A stretch of 64,000 bases of DNA. It comes from Rhodosporidiobolus odoratus (Eukaryota > Basidiomycota > Microbotryomycetes > Sporidiobolales > Sporidiobolaceae). The notes beneath the pieces are model-generated. The model was not told the origin of the DNA and did not search any database. It worked only from the letters and a program-made list of their open reading frames with translations. Below, piece by piece: positions 1 through 11,514 of this stretch. Where the stretch lies: positions 62,001 through 126,000 of the forward strand of contig JAOANU010000023.1 in NCBI GenBank assembly GCA_034387635.1. Direction: 5' to 3'. Position 1 is the first letter of the stretch; each line of letters opens with the position of its first letter. Both the position numbers and the translations under genes were made by a program.

Positions 1-224
1 CAATTCAGCTGGACATAGCAGGCCTCCTCCGTCCTCTCACGACATAGATTACCCGCAAGAGTCGGCCGTAAACCTGGGTCATAAAGTTGTGGAACAGACT
101 ACCCAAATGTCAGAAGAAATACTGAAGAACAACGTCCGTATAAAAAGAAGTGCACTGCTTGAACACCGTTCGATGCTCGCTGGGTATACCTCAACAGCTC
201 TTCGCCATACCTCCAGCTCCACAC

Positions 225-548
225 CTAGAGGGTAAGAGCCAAAACGCCAGCGGCACCAGCCGCCGCCATACCTCCGAGCGAAATCAAGGTCGAAGCGCCG
301 GAGCCAGCGTCTGCGGACGTGGCGCTCGCCGAAGGGGCAGATGAAGTACCGGAAGCGGTGTTGGAGGCGCCAGAGGAATTGGCAGCGGAGGAGATGAGGC
401 CGGGCAGGAAGAAACTGATCAGCGGGGTCCGGTCGACCACTTCCGTCGGGACGGCAAAATTCCATCCCGTCTCAGTCTGCTTCTTCTTCTGGAGCTGGTC
501 CTCCCCCGCGCGAGCCTCCGACCAGAAGACCCACGCAAGATGGTCCAC
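225..548 (-). CDS. C-terminal part of a probable GPI-anchored Ser/Ala-rich surface protein
   Basis: The last ~70 residues of this minus-strand frame are a Ser/Ala/Thr-rich stalk followed by a hydrophobic tail (LISLGGMAAAGAAGVLALTL) directly before the stop, the usual form of a fungal GPI-attachment signal. The segment before it (ETGWNFAVPTEVVDRTP) looks like folded coding sequence. I could not find a convincing signal peptide or the upstream exons, which probably lie between 549 and about 960. The stated start is only the end of the open frame, not a proven ATG. It lacks the cysteine pattern of the CFEM-like genes at 5760 and 41377, so kinship with them is not shown. Function unknown; cell-wall or plasma-membrane location is inferred. 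Confidence 0.45.
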   Translation of the reverse strand: MDHLAWVFWSEARAGEDQLQKKKQTETGWNFAVPTEVVDRTPLISFFLPGLISSAANSSGASNTASGTSSAPSASATSADAGSGASTLISLGGMAAAGAAGVLALTL

Positions 549-1144
549 CTATCGGGATGGGGATCGATTTCTCCGGTGGAGCTGCTGCTGCTGCTTCTTC
601 CTCTTCTTCTTCGTCAGGGCTTCAACAGCACTTTGCGCCGACTCAACCGCTCTCCATTCCGGGCAGACCACCTGTCGGGAGGGTTTTGGCGGATGAACCG
701 GGACCGCCACCTGCAGGAGTTGTGGGGAGGTTTGCGGGAGGAAGGTCGTCGGGGAAGAAAGAACCAGGAGGAGGACCGAGCAAGCGCCGACTCTCCGGTT
801 CGCGCAGGGGAACAGTTCGGGTACGGTGTGCACCCTTCCAGTGTGTCTAGTCCTCGAATAGGACTTCCGAGTGTATGTACGGGTCCTGAAAGGCGGAGCA
901 GGAAGAGGAGATGAAGAGAAGGGCAGAGGAGCGGGCGATGGTGCAGGCTGGCCGGGTGACGGCCAACTAGGTGCACTATGGCACTTTTAGTAGCTACAGC
1001 ACTCGTTCAAGCTATTGTACAATGTAGACTGAGTCGAACCCTCACTTTCTCATCTTCCCCTCCTGCTCAACCTCGCGCTCACTGGCTGAGCCTGTTCTGT
1101 CGTTCGAGCTGAAGCGCCCTCTTTCCCCTTACGCCCTAGACGAC

Positions 1145-4131
1145 ATGCCCAACGCTAAACGATCGGGCGCAGCGAGGAAGAAGCAGGCCAAGTTCGCTGC
1201 CACATTCTTGTAATGAGCCTAAACGACATGTTACGACCCATACGAGGCAAAGCGAGTGGAGGAGGCGTCGAATGAATGGATTTGACGTGGGATAGGGCCC
1301 TTGCAGCGCTACCAAGGGAGGTGGGTGGCAAGATCAGCCGCGAACAGGAGAGGGTGGATTGATGAGCGAAAAAGGCGTGCAGGCGCGCAGGCAAGTTCTG
1401 CTTGGGCTTAGGGTCACGAGAAGGTGTAACTGAGGCGAATGAAGCGCTAACCAGGCGGCTTCGTCGGCCGCCTTCATCGCCTTCCAACATTTTCCCCTCC
1501 GCCCGCGACCTTCGGAACTGACCTCGATTTCTTCCGCAGGGCTCGCGCCGCCGCCTCTGGTGACTCTTCGTCCACGAACTTCACCCCTTCCGGCGACTTT
1601 ACCTTCTCTGCCCCTCCGCATGCCTCGACCTCTTCCTTCCGCAACCCGTACGGCTCGAACGGCGGCAACGGCTTCGGCGTTCCTTCCTCGTCTGACGGAT
1701 CCGGCTCTGACTCAGAAAGCTCCGATGCGCCCGAAGCAGACGAAGACGACCCCTCCCCTGCTGAGAAGCCCGACTCGGAATTGAACGAAACGGAACGACT
1801 CGAACGCGCGGCCGTGAGGAAGGAGCAAGGCAACGTGTTCTACAAAAAAGCGGACTACCCTTCCGCGACTCGGCTGTACTCTCAAGCCATCGACCTCGAC
1901 CCTCAGAACGCCTCTTACCACCTCAACCGTGCCGCCTCTCGCATGTCCTCGAAACTCTACTCCTCCGCCCTCGAGGACTGTCTCGCCGCGTCTGCGCTGC
2001 AGAAGAATGATCCTCAAGCGAAGACCCTCCTCCGTACCGCCAAGTGTCAACTCGCACTCGGTCTCATCGGCCCTGCGCAACAATCCCTGCACGAGGCTTT
2101 CCGTCTCGAGCCTTCAAACCGATCTGTGGCGGCGGAGAAGGCGAGGGCTGAGAGGGTTGCGCAGCACGTGGCCAACGTGAAGCGGAGTATGGAGAACAAG
2201 GACTGGAGTATGGTCTTGCTTGGGGTTGATGCGGCGGTCAGGGAATGTGAGAGCGAGGCGACGCCGAGGGAATGGCGAGGATGGAAGGTTGAGGCGCTGG
2301 TCGGGAAGAAGAGGTATGATGAGGCGAGCAGTTTGGCAGCGTGAGTCTTCCCTCCGAAGATCTTGTTCGGGTTGCCTTGCTCACGTTCTTCCGTACTTCT
2401 CCTGCGCCTCACCTCGACGATGCTACCTCGACCTGCCTACGCCATTTATCCGACGCTCTCTGCTCCTTGCTGCCACCGAACGCCTTTCCTTACGACACCA
2501 CCTTGCCCTGCTCACTGCCTTGTCTTCCACACCTCGCTCCCCCGATCACAGCGACCTCCTCCGCCTCGACCCCAAACAGCCCGAACCCCTCTTCTACCGC
2601 GGTCTCTGCCTCTACCTCTCTGGCAACAACGACCAGGCGATCAAGCATTGCCAGGAAGCTTTGAGGAATGACCCGGACTTTAGTAGGGCTCGGTATGTTG
2701 TCCTTCCACTCTCCCCGGCCCTCCTTTTATTCTCGACCTTGTCTCCCGCTCTTTGTTCCTAGTACCGTCCCCATGCTGACCTCGTTTCGCTCGCTCGATA
2801 GACTCTTGATGAAGCGCATCCGCCTAGTCGACTCGCTGAAGGAAGCCGGAAACGCGGCGTTCAAGGAGGGCAGGACGGATGAGGCGATCGCCAAGTACAC
2901 GGAGTGCATGGATGCGGATGAGGACAATGAGAGTATGCGGACGGTGTTGTTGAGCAATAGGGCAGCAGCGCATTTGCGGGTTCGTCCCCCATCCTTCTCC
3001 AGTATCATCGCTGCCGTGGCCTGCGAGGCGCTCGCGGTCTCGACTTTCGCAATAAAATGTCAATCGTCAGGACCCGCAGTCGCGCTGACGTCCATTCTTT
3101 TACTCTACTCTACAGGCAAAGTCCTACGACGACGCTATCGAAGACTGCTCCTCCTGCCTCTCCCTCAACTCTACCTACTTTAAAGCCCTCCGTACTCGTG
3201 CACGAGCCTACCTCGCCCAAGAAGACTTTGAGGCAGCGGTTCGGGATTTCAAGGCGGCGTACGAGGCGGCTCCGGAAGGAAGTAATGATGAGGCTCAGCT
3301 TAAGAAGGAGGTTAGGGATGCCGAGACTAAGTTCAAGAAGAGCAAGATGAAGGTGCGTTCAGTCGCTCTTCCCGTCGGTGGCTCTGATTGGCGGCATGGG
3401 CATGACTTGCTTAAATCGCGGACGTCCGAATGCTGAATCTCGACGTCGATTCGCCTCTCCCCAATCACAACCTGCCTGCATACGCTCCACCTCTCTCCGC
3501 TAACAGGACCACTACAAAATCCTCGGCGTCACCTCAGAAGCAACCGACGTGGAGCTGAAGAAGGCTTATCGAAAGGTACACCTTTCTCTGATGCCTATAT
3601 ACTTCTACTGCTTCGAGCGCTAAGCTTTGCCTTCATGGCTATCTACAGATGTCCCTCATTCACCACCCCGACAAAGGCGGAGACGAAGCTACCTTCAAGG
3701 AGATTAGCGAAAGTTACCAAATCTTGTCGGATCCGCAGAAGAGGAGTTTGGTGGATCAGGGGGTGGATCCGGTGCGTCTGATTTCCCCCTCTGTCTTTCC
3801 TCTGTGTCTCGCGCGTCCTACCCCTTCCGGTCTTGCTTCATCGTCTTCTTCGCCGTACACTTGTCCTCCCGCTTGTTGGCCGTCTCGACAACCGCTTGTC
3901 GACATTCTTTCTGATCCATACTCTGCGCAGAACGATCCTCACGCCGGTCACTCCGACCCCTTCGGCGGCATGGGCGGTTTCGGCGGCGGTGGCGGTTTCG
4001 GCGGTGGGGGGTTCACCATGGACGACCTCTTTGGTGCCGGAATGGGTGGAGGGTTTGGCGGTGGCGGGTTTGGAGGAGGGGGTTATGGAGGGGGCGGGAG
4101 GAGGGGATACTCGTCTGGGTATGGGTTTTAG
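1145..4131 (+). CDS. TPR-DnaJ co-chaperone (DNAJC7/TPR2-like)
   Basis: Eight exons join in frame: 1145-1209, 1540-2340, 2552-2692, 2802-2979, 3116-3352, 3507-3575, 3649-3771 and 3931-4131, giving 604 aa. An acidic Ser-rich N-terminus (to ~residue 100) is followed by tetratricopeptide repeats (NVFYKKADYPSATRLYSQAI; AGNAAFKEGRTDEAIAKYTE) and then a J-domain (DHYKILGVTSEATDVELKKA) with the Hsp70-activating HPD in LIHHPDKGG. The tail is Gly/Phe-rich, ending in YSSGYGF. Domain order TPR then J matches DNAJC7, a cytosolic co-chaperone that handles Hsp70/Hsp90 clients. The first intron (330 nt) is long for this genome, so the short first exon is the least certain part. The Gly-rich tail is longer than in animal DNAJC7. 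Confidence 0.93.
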
Positions 4132-4528
4132 ATGGCAGAAGGGGGAATTTAAGACGGTTGTCAGCACGTCTTTGTGCATATTGAGCTCATATCGCAAGGA
4201 GATGGGGAAAAAAAATTGAGCAAAGTGCACTCAGCAGGGGCTTGCCTTGTGTTGTCAGCGACTCCGCAGAACGCCAGATAGCACTATTGCTCGGGCGATA
4301 TGAGCGACGCAATACGAGTCAACACAGGCGAGAAGAAACTTCTGGACTCTCTATTTCGTACAGCACTTGTCGATCTATTCAAAGCCTCACTCAAGCACAT
4401 TGGAACGCTACAGGCCTGCCTCTAAACCTACTCCAACAAGTCTCGGTCTCCCCAGCACCTTTCCTCGCTCGCTCCCTCACCGTCATCCGGCTTCGTCAGA
4501 CACCGGAAAGAGCGACTAGGTGAGCTCA
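4132..4528. other. Intergenic stretch
   Basis: About 400 bp between the DnaJ gene and a decayed MYND gene. I see no coding signal, RNA gene or repeat here beyond short chance frames. Confidence 0.5.
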
Positions 4529-5392
4529 ATGGACCAAGGAGAGTGCTGTGTATGCGGCAAAGAGACTAGTCATAAGTGCGGCGCTTGCGCGGGACATGGC
4601 TTCTCGCTTTTCTCCTGCCGAAGGGAACATCAGAAGTTGGTCAGTCTCCCTCGCTCCGCTCTTTCAGTCTGTCGGTTCACGGGACAGAGCTAAAGTCTCC
4701 AGCTGCGCAAGTCTGGCCGATGCACAAGCGTGTATGCGGCGACGGGAGCAAGCCGTTTCTCTGGCCGCCTCTTACACAAAGTGAGGCGGAACCGCTTATG
4801 CAGCACTTGCATGACACGGAGTCGACACCTAGGAGTTCAAACCCGAGTCACATGCAAGATCTATGCGCGGTGACAAGCGCCACACCTGAACAAGTTGCGG
4901 TACGCTGCCTGTTCGTCCACCGTTACTGTGGTTTCGCTCATTTTGTGCACTTTCGCCCGCTACTGATTCCTCTGAATGAGCGTCCGGACTCTACTTTCGA
5001 ATCTTCTCAAGGACGAGTAGACAGGCAACTCGTTGGATGTCCGTACTCGCTAAGTACTACCCTTCGAGATCCGATGGACGCTGTCGGTGCACGTTGCTGC
5101 AGAAGCGACGAACCCGACCTTAGACGTCTTAGCCCAGCACCAAACTCACGAAGTCTGCTACATGACGGACCCCTTCTCCTTCAAGGCCGTCATGATTAAA
5201 TCGTGCTTCAGGTTGGCACACCCAGAGCCTTTCGTTAGCATCTTGGCCCGCCGGAATCTGGCACCGTATGCTGGTATACTTCACTCTCTGGACCCTCAAG
5301 AAGAACAAGCTCGCCTGTCCTCTCCCTCTTTGCCTTCCCTCACCTCTCTCGAAGCCTTACACGGATTACGCTCTGAGCGCGATTACTCATGA
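4529..5392 (+). pseudogene. Decayed MYND zinc-finger protein gene
   Basis: The first exon (4529-4639) encodes an intact half MYND finger (CCVCGKETSHKCGACAGHG, then FSLFSCRREHQKL) and ends at a GTCAGT donor, as in the intact paralogs at 40047 and 51067. The second exon carries the rest (VWPMHKRVCGDGSKPFLWPP). The paralog at 50870 has GCGCAG followed by ATC TGG at this boundary; here it reads GCGCAAGTCTGG, so the normal acceptor is lost and only an upstream AAAG would keep frame. From about 4976 the C-terminal frame (SVRTLLSNLLKDE... VLPFEIRWTLSVHVAAEA... THEVCYMTDPFSFK) has in-frame TAG and TAA stops. MYND fingers are protein-binding modules; the C-terminal domain shared by this family is not one I recognise. 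Best read as a recent pseudogene. Confidence 0.75.
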
Positions 5393-5759
5393 GACTGAAG
5401 TCTGACGAAGACTCATCCGCACGAAGCGCTACTTTACAGATACTGCGTAGAACAGAAGCTGGACAGCCTCGAGAAGCAATAGGTAGAAGGGTAACGCTGG
5501 TTCTACCAAATGACGCGAGGCGCAACGCAGACTTTCTTTTCTTCCATTCTTCTGAGCTGTCTAGATGGTTCAAGTTGAGGATACTTAGTACTTCAGAGCA
5601 GGATGCGCGTACAAAGCTGCGCACGTCTCCAGCCTGCAGCTTCCTGTGCAGCGGACTGACAGAGAAAGACAAAACACAGTAACCGGATTTGACTGCAGAA
5701 CTTGTCTGCAAAGCTTAGAAAGGCGATAAGGTTCCATATTATGGCATAACTCGACGTAT

Positions 5760-6617
5760 CTACAGCATAAGTACAGCCCCTCCAGCTGCCACACCCGCAG
5801 CAATCCCGCTCAGCGAGTACCTCGAATTGAAGGAAGAAGCCCCGCTCTTGGCTTCTGCGCCGACAATGGCTGACGCAGCGGGGATAGTTGAGGAAGCCGT
5901 GGCGGTCGAGGCGATGCCGGACGAGATTACGGCGGCATTCTGGGAGCAGAGAGTTTTGATTTCTGCGAGAAGGAGGTGGGAAATCAGTTCAAACGCTCAG
6001 AGAAGCACAGGAGAAAACGCGGGGAGACAAGCTTATATTGGTTCGCTCGCTTCAGCCTGAGATGTGTGGAAGGGGAAGGGGAAGGGTCGGAGACAGAGAG
6101 GTTGGAAGGAAAGAAGGACGAACGGTTGGCAGCTTGCTTCGAGTCCCCACCCATGCAATTCCCACAGCCTGATACATTGCTCAGGTTGTCCGCTGTGCAG
6201 AAACAGTCAGCCTGGCCGTACATGTCGCCAGCTTGCGAACATCCCTGTCAAGTCGGAAGTCCGCTTGTCAGCCAACTTTCATCCCGCAAGCTGGGGGTCG
6301 AAGCAGAGGAGAAGTAGGAAAGGGTGACTCACAGCCATACTCTGTATCGCCAGCTGACAAGAGCTACCGCACCGTCCCGTCTTGCGAATCGCTTCCGCCG
6401 CGTTAGCTCCAAGCGTTTCAGCAGCCTTGGTCGCATCAGCAAAGTCGGAGTCCGCGTCGCGCTTCACCAGAGCGTAGGGTACAGCATCCGCGGCGGCGTA
6501 TGGGAGGGCGGCGGCTGCAGGGGTCACAAGTCAGGTCAATATGGAAGTCCACGGAGGTGGAGAAACGGACTCACCGCTGGCGATCAGGCATAGCGGAAGG
6601 AGGGCTTTGAAGAGCAT
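5760..6617 (-). CDS. CFEM-like eight-cysteine GPI-anchored surface protein
   Basis: Four exons on the minus strand (6617-6575, 6514-6333, 6244-6124, 5962-5760) give 182 aa. It starts with a signal peptide (MLFKALLPLCLIAS) and a short propeptide-like stretch ending KRDADSD. Then comes an eight-cysteine module: C-x3-C-x9-C-x11-C-x-C-x10-C-x2-C-x15-C (GRCGSSCQLA; DCFCTADN; GCGNCMGG; KTLC). A Ser/Thr/Ala stalk follows, and a hydrophobic tail ends GGAVLML. This order and the central CxC resemble the fungal CFEM domain, which binds heme or acts in adhesion, but the spacing before CxC is longer than usual and C6-C7 is only x2. An exact-spacing paralog with shared intron positions lies at 41377. Function beyond a cell-surface role is not shown. 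Confidence 0.85.
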
Positions 6618-7280
6618 GGTCGTTCACAGGGAAGGGCGTGTAAGGTCGTGAAGGGCGTGTGTGGCAAGCAAAGGTGTGGAGGCAAGGGGGATCATAAGGT
6701 CAAGAACTCGGGAAGCAAAGGAGCCGGAGAGCGACGGAGAGGCTGTGCTCCCGAAGGGCGATGCAACGCGTCTACCTCACGTTCTCAGCACACCCGAACG
6801 GGCTTGACCGTATCTCTATCCCGAGAGAGCGGAAAGACTGGCTTTCGGAACGGAGCCAGCACGGCCCGTCGACGAGAGCCAAAAGAGAAAGCGGCGAGAC
6901 AGAAGAAAGCGAGAAAAGAGCCTGCGTCATGGCCAGCGGGGTGAGTCCTGCCGTGGATGGTCGAAGCGTCGTGTCACAGTATATCATGAGAGTGCTCAAG
7001 TAGTCTGTGACAGAATGAGGACGGACAGCACGGCCGCAAGAGGGGGAAACCGGGAGGAAGCGAACGAACCGTTGTTCATCGCTCGACGAGGGCGAGCCGA
7101 CCAGGAGTCCCTGCATATGTTCCAGTATGCTCAGTACGCCCTGGAAGTAGACTGCAACGGAGCTCTGGTAGGTCCTCTATTGTCTGACCTTTGGTTTGGC
7201 CTGCTTGACCGCCCTTTACGGGGTCGTCCTCCAGCACGCCTTCCACGAAATGACATGGAGAGGAGTATGTAACGCAGCTG
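6618..7280. other. Intergenic or relic DNA
   Basis: No convincing gene on either strand; open frames are short and lack splice context. The right edge (7100-7280) may hold a degraded continuation of the MYND exon at 7281-7406, but I cannot align it. Confidence 0.35.
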
Positions 7281-7406
7281 CTACTGACATTCCCTCGAGC
7301 AGAAAAACAAGTTCATTCCGTAAGCTGAACATGCACCACATCTCGCCGTCGTATGCTCGCCGCAGACCAAGCAGGGTTTGATCTTGCTTGGTCTTACTCC
7401 TTCCAT
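7281..7406 (-). pseudogene. Orphan MYND finger exon
   Basis: Starting at an ATG (7406), the minus strand encodes MEGVRPSKIKPCLVCGEHTT and then RCGACSAYGMNLFFCSRECQ before a TAG. The cysteine pairs CLVC, CGAC and CSREC match the first half of a MYND finger and align with the paralogs in this window. The second half (W-x2-H-K-x-V-C-G) is not found downstream: the next bases contain a GTAGCA that could be a donor, but no matching acceptor exon follows. The typical 'EHQKL' before the donor is replaced by 'ECQ'. Most likely a truncated family member. Confidence 0.55.
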
Positions 7407-7785
7407 GCAAGTAAGAGAAGCTGGCGCGAGGGCGAGCGGGGACTGGCTGGAGGAGGAGCGGGAGTGACGAGAGTGAGACGGAGCGAGCGACATCAGCACG
7501 GAGCGTGGCTAGCGGCGTGTGGCATGTCTTATAGGGCGTCATGTAGCTCGTTAATGGCTCGGTGCATCTGCAGGCTGAGATGAGCGGGGTCTACAAGGGA
7601 AAGGAGTCAATCGTCAAGACGAGACCAAGCTGTTCGCCCTCAAACAGCACACATCGAACGGCAGTTGCCAGCCTGCTATACCATGGAGAACGGAACAAAA
7701 CTCCTCGTCCGGCTCGACCCCAAGCTCGCCCTTTGCTCACAGACCTCTCAGCTGCTTTCTCGACCCTCTTCCCATTTTCGCAGTG

Positions 7786-8777
7786 AGCTCAACAGACGCG
7801 GAGAAGTGCTGGATCTGCGTGTGGAAGATGAGTCAGCGGTGCTCATTGGGTGCTGCAGTCGAAATTACATGTTCTTTTCCTCGAAAGAGCATCAAAAGCT
7901 CGTGAGCCATTTTTCCACTTCTATCGTCTGCATGTTCCCGTCTCGTGCTGGACCTTTTGCATTAATAGATTGGAGTCGCTCACAAGAATGTGCGCGTGGG
8001 GCGAAGGGCAGCCCGTTTCACTGATTGCTGCCAATCAAAGAGGAGGCAGAAGATGCCGTCGCAGGTCAATTTTCAAGCTCGACTCGGGCTCTTCGCAGAC
8101 GGAATGCGTGAATAAGCTACTTGTCATGATTACGAAGGCTCCCAGTGATGAGATTCTGGTCCGTCATTTGGCACTTTTGCCTGCTTGTTTGCCCAGCTTT
8201 TCCTTCTGCTCTTCTTTCTCACATTGTCGTTTACTCGACTGCCGTTCTACTTGCCTAGACTCTTGTACTTGTAAGCACGCTAATCACCCACACCTATTAG
8301 CACCTCGTGAAGTCTTTCTTGACCGATCCGACCACCTTCGGCTTCTCCCTCACCGACACTCAAAAAGTCCTGCCGCATAAGCGAATACTTCCGTATAATG
8401 CAGACCCGCAGTTCCGACCCTTCTACCCCACCCATCTGTCACAATGATCCCTCGATCTGGCACAATCTGGCCATCTCACTCACTCACAACGCCCACCTTT
8501 TCGAGCTCGATCCCGGTGGACAACGTATCAGCACAGGGCGCTGGTGTACTTCGTGGTCAGGGAGATGTACAGGACACATTCTTGGGTTGAAGGGTGGAAG
8601 GCGTGTGATAAGTATGCACGGAAGGAGTTTGAGGAGGTCATGGAGAAGGATACTGTGCGGAACGATAGAAGTTTGGGCGTCGAGGTGCTCAAGGACTTTG
8701 GGATGGGACCTCCCCCTTTCCCCGGTACATGGTGCCATGATCTAATACAGCTGAACCTGCAACAAAGACGGGGCTAG
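7786..8777 (+). pseudogene. Decayed MYND-family gene, frameshifted finger
   Basis: Around 7792-7905 two overlapping frames together spell a MYND half-finger: EKCWICVWKMSQRCSLG in one frame and GCCSRNYMFFSSKEHQKLVS in the next, so a frameshift lies inside the finger. Near 7980-8030 a TRMCAWGEG stretch corresponds to the HKRVCG half. Further on, HLVKSFLTDPTTFGFSLTDT (about 8301) and ALVYFVVREMYRTHSWVEGW (about 8540) look like the family's C-terminal domain, in different frames; part of this could be splicing. No combination gives one uninterrupted product, so I call it a pseudogene. Parallel orientation to the relic at 4529 suggests an old tandem array. Confidence 0.6.
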
Positions 8778-9640
8778 AAAAGCTGCCCTCAGTTTCCGTT
8801 GTGATGTCGCCGCTACAGCTTCTGCTCGCTTGTCTTCTAAATGCTGGGCTACCAGATGTTCTCTTCCGAGGTGACATGGGGACTTCCCCTCACTCTGTCC
8901 AGCAGACTCGGAATTTCGCGACGGCACATTTGGCACTTACAAGACGCTATTGTCGCGAACCCTGAGAGGCGAGAATAACAAGTTAACTCCTTAATTTTGC
9001 CCACTTCAGTTCAACGGTCTCGCTTTATGATAATGCAGGGCCTACATTATAATGCAAGGCCGATATTAAGGACGTTAGGCACCTTAAGCTGGCTTACAAC
9101 CCAGGCATCGCGGGCGTCGTTCCAAAGCCAACAAGCTCAGCCGGCTTTCTCAAGCCACCAGGGCACGCAGGACAGGGTTGTGAACTACCTATGGATTACA
9201 GACTGCGTTCTGAGGGCAGGGTGAAGCTACAAGAGAGACTGCAGATAGAAAGCGTCCGCCAGGTTCGCGTCGGCAATACCGCTATCCCGCTATCCGCGCG
9301 TCCTCGCAAGACGGATAATGCCCTCAGGCAATGGTCATGGGTATAGCGGGTATGGCGACAGCCCATAAAAGCTGCAAATAAAACAGAAGGCGCACCTTGT
9401 AATGACGCGAAAGAAGACACAGGTACATCAGCAACAGCCACGATGTGTCGGTACGGTGGCGGTCAACGATAACGCTCATGCATTCAGTACATGTTGACGT
9501 GCTTGCTATGAATCGCGCGAAGGGGAGAAGTGGGATCCTGCCAAGCAAGAAGAGAGATCAGCGACTGTTTGGTACGGTTCGCTACAGCGAGCTATATATC
9601 CTCGCTGTACGTATGGGACAGATCACATGCTGCAGCCACG
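8778..9640. other. Unassigned, less GC-rich relic DNA
   Basis: No gene is supported. There is a short imperfect direct repeat near 9028-9066 (two copies of an ATAATGCA-GGCC unit). Local composition looks more AT-rich than the flanks. Confidence 0.35.
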
Positions 9641-9830
9641 ATGCGTGCCCGCGAACGCGCATCTGCCGGACCCTGCCACTCGCTTCATCCCACCTGTGCC
9701 GTTTGCGGCGAGTCCTCGCGTGCTGAACATGCCGCATGAGTAACAAAGTGTACGTACAGGTGTTCCGCTCACATCTTCTGCCACCCCATCGAGCGACGCA
9801 TGTTAAGTGAGTGAAGGATGTCGTGGCGGC
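9640..9830 (+). pseudogene. Possible third MYND relic
   Basis: The plus strand reads HPTCAVCGESSRAEHAA followed by a stop, and about 30 bp later, in another frame, CSAHIFCHPIERRMLS immediately before GTGAGTG. These resemble 'C-x-V-C-G-E' and 'FCSxEHQKLVS' of the local MYND family, with a splice donor at the family's usual place. The similarity is weak and the frame is broken. It could be coincidence in degraded DNA. Confidence 0.3.
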
Positions 9831-10039
9831 AACGGCGGGATGCGGCTATAGGTCGTGGAGACGGAAAGCGAGAGTACAAGCATGCTCAGCAAAGCCTATG
9901 AGCGTATCAGAAAGCAGCATATCAGCCAAAGCAGGGTATAGACAAGAGAAGCCGGTGAGAGGGGAGAGGTGGCGATTCAAACGACTAAGTCGAGCAAACG
10001 TAATCTTGTTACAGACGATAACGAGTGAATACCAATAGC

Positions 10040-10642
10040 CAACTCCAATTCGACCTAGTATTGAACCGCTCGTTATACACACTCTGGAGGCTGCTACGGC
10101 GCCTCCAAAATTGCGACAGCTTGCTGATATCGTCTATAGGCCCAAGGGAGGCTGTGTGATTCCTGAGAGCGCAACGGAAAAAACGACAAGTGGGGGTAGG
10201 TGGTCCATCGGCGAGGAGACTGCGGGCGGCTGTCGTTAGGGCCCGCTGCTGATCTTACAGACCTAAAGACCGAGCTGCACCTCACGAGCTGCACGGAACT
10301 TGGAGCCATGCGAAGGAGGATCCGGTTTTCTGTTTCGAGATGAGAGGAAGCCGGTTCTCGCTCCTCTGGCCCTTCCCGGCCTGTTGAGCAGTACCATAAT
10401 GCTCGTAGACAGCTGCCCTGTCGCCCGCCGTGCTCAGAACGCGCAAAGGACAGACTCGGGAAAACGACTATAACAGCGTAATCAAGTTAACCCTTAACTA
10501 CGGATCCCAGGGTTCGCGACAATCCAAAGAATCCCGGTACTGCCACGCTTGCCGAGGAAAGCTACCGCATCTCGCTCATCTTCAATCCTATGACGAGGTT
10601 TGCCTAGAACTACTTCTTTTCTCCTATGCATTCCTCCAGTGC
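10040..10642. other. Intergenic stretch
   Basis: No gene, RNA or repeat that I can support. It lies just downstream of the 3' end of the F-box pseudogene. Confidence 0.4.
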
Positions 10643-10962
10643 TCAAGCCGTCCTGACTTTCACCTTTCCTCCCCTTTCGTTTGACCTTTGCAAGTCCAGT
10701 TCCGCCCTGAGTTTCTTCACGATCCACTCAGGCCACCTCGTCCCCTTCTCCCTGTGCGCCAAATCTACATTTCTCAACGCGGGTGTGGCCTCCCCGAGTT
10801 GGGTGGCAAGGTCGATAGTAGTCTCGACGGTATTGAGGGCGAGAGGAAAATTTCTCGGGACCTTTGAGAGTGAGGGGTTGCAGAGAGGGGATGTGGAAGA
10901 CTTGAAGGGTTTGTAGGAAAGTGAGGAGGTTATCATGGGTTAGGTGTGGGAGGGAGATTGGG
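10643..10962 (-). pseudogene. F-box/LRR-like pseudogene, 3' segment
   Basis: Third piece of the minus-strand gene that begins at 22849. The frame entering from the element boundary reads ISLPHLTHDNLLTFLQTLQV, typical of fungal F-box-associated leucine-rich repeats. After LKGPEKF a +1 frameshift is needed to continue into FPLALNTVETTIDLATQLGE and a C-terminus ending KVKVRTA. So the gene carries a frameshift here besides the two retrotransposon insertions. Its left end is the true stop; its right end is target-site duplication TTGGG. Confidence 0.75.
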
Positions 10963-11279
10963 TGTAAGGGAACGTTCCCTTACGACTTCCTCGGCGGTTA
11001 AGTTGTGCTACGCTCTTACCAGTTATGGCACGGGGGACCCGCTGAGGAGTTGTTGAGGTTGAGCTAGCGATGTTGAGTGATGAGGTCGACTTGGCGCGAA
11101 CCTGGCTTGCCTTCTTTCCTCACGCTCACGCTGAGTTAGATTGCTTGCCAGGTACGCTGCTACTCTTTCTGTTATCTGTAGACGCTCACACTGAGTTAGA
11201 TTGCTTGCCAGTACAAACCTTTGGCCTTTCAATCTCTCTTCGTTCGAGCGAGTGAGGCGTCGAACAACGACGCCTTTCA
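10963..11279 (+). repeat. Left LTR of element A
   Basis: 317 bp, TG...CA. It opens with the perfect palindrome GTAAGGGAACGTTCCCTTAC (10964-10983). It contains a 30-bp direct repeat (11122-11151 and 11182-11211) separated by a 30-bp linker that begins GTACGC and ends TGTAG. Differs from the right LTR at three positions. Confidence 0.97.
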
Positions 11280-11297
11280 CTTTTTTTTTGAAATCGC
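11280..11297 (+). promoter_or_regulatory. Candidate primer-binding region (C-T9), no tRNA match
   Basis: Directly after the left LTR the sequence is C followed by nine T and then GAAATCGC. A tRNA-type primer site would begin TGG (complement of CCA). Element B has the same C-T9 at the same place (17019-17028), so it is conserved between the two families and may serve priming. Role is inference. Confidence 0.4.
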
Positions 11298-11514
11298 CGA
11301 ACGGGCCACCCGATCCGCATACAGGCGTGCCGGACGCATCCCCGCCAACCCATCTGTCTATCCAGACGAGCGCCCCCTTCGCACAGCTCTGCCGAAGGAA
11401 CCCTCCTCTCCTATCAGTCAACACTCCGCCTCGTCCTCCGCCTCGGACACCGACGCCGACGCCGACGCTCCAGGACCCTTATTACGATCTCTCCGAAGCC
11501 GTACCGCACCCACC

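Noticed and set aside
549..976. Several overlapping frames upstream of the GPI tail at 225-548
   Set aside because: None gives a signal peptide and consistent splice sites, so I did not extend the gene model into them.
1020..1060. tRNA-like B-box (GGTTCGACTC on the minus strand)
   Set aside because: No acceptor stem, anticodon arm or A-box at the right distance; chance match.
8997..10040. Possible extra transposon in the less GC-rich relic DNA
   Set aside because: No terminal repeats, target duplication or transposase/RT motif could be found.
11122..11211. CRISPR-like repeat-spacer pattern in the LTRs
   Set aside because: Only two copies, inside an LTR of a eukaryotic retrotransposon; explained as an LTR-internal duplication.
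11221..11514. Extension of the Gag-Pol frame of element A into the left LTR
   Set aside because: Open frame but no ATG before 11515; the ATG context and position match the start in element B.
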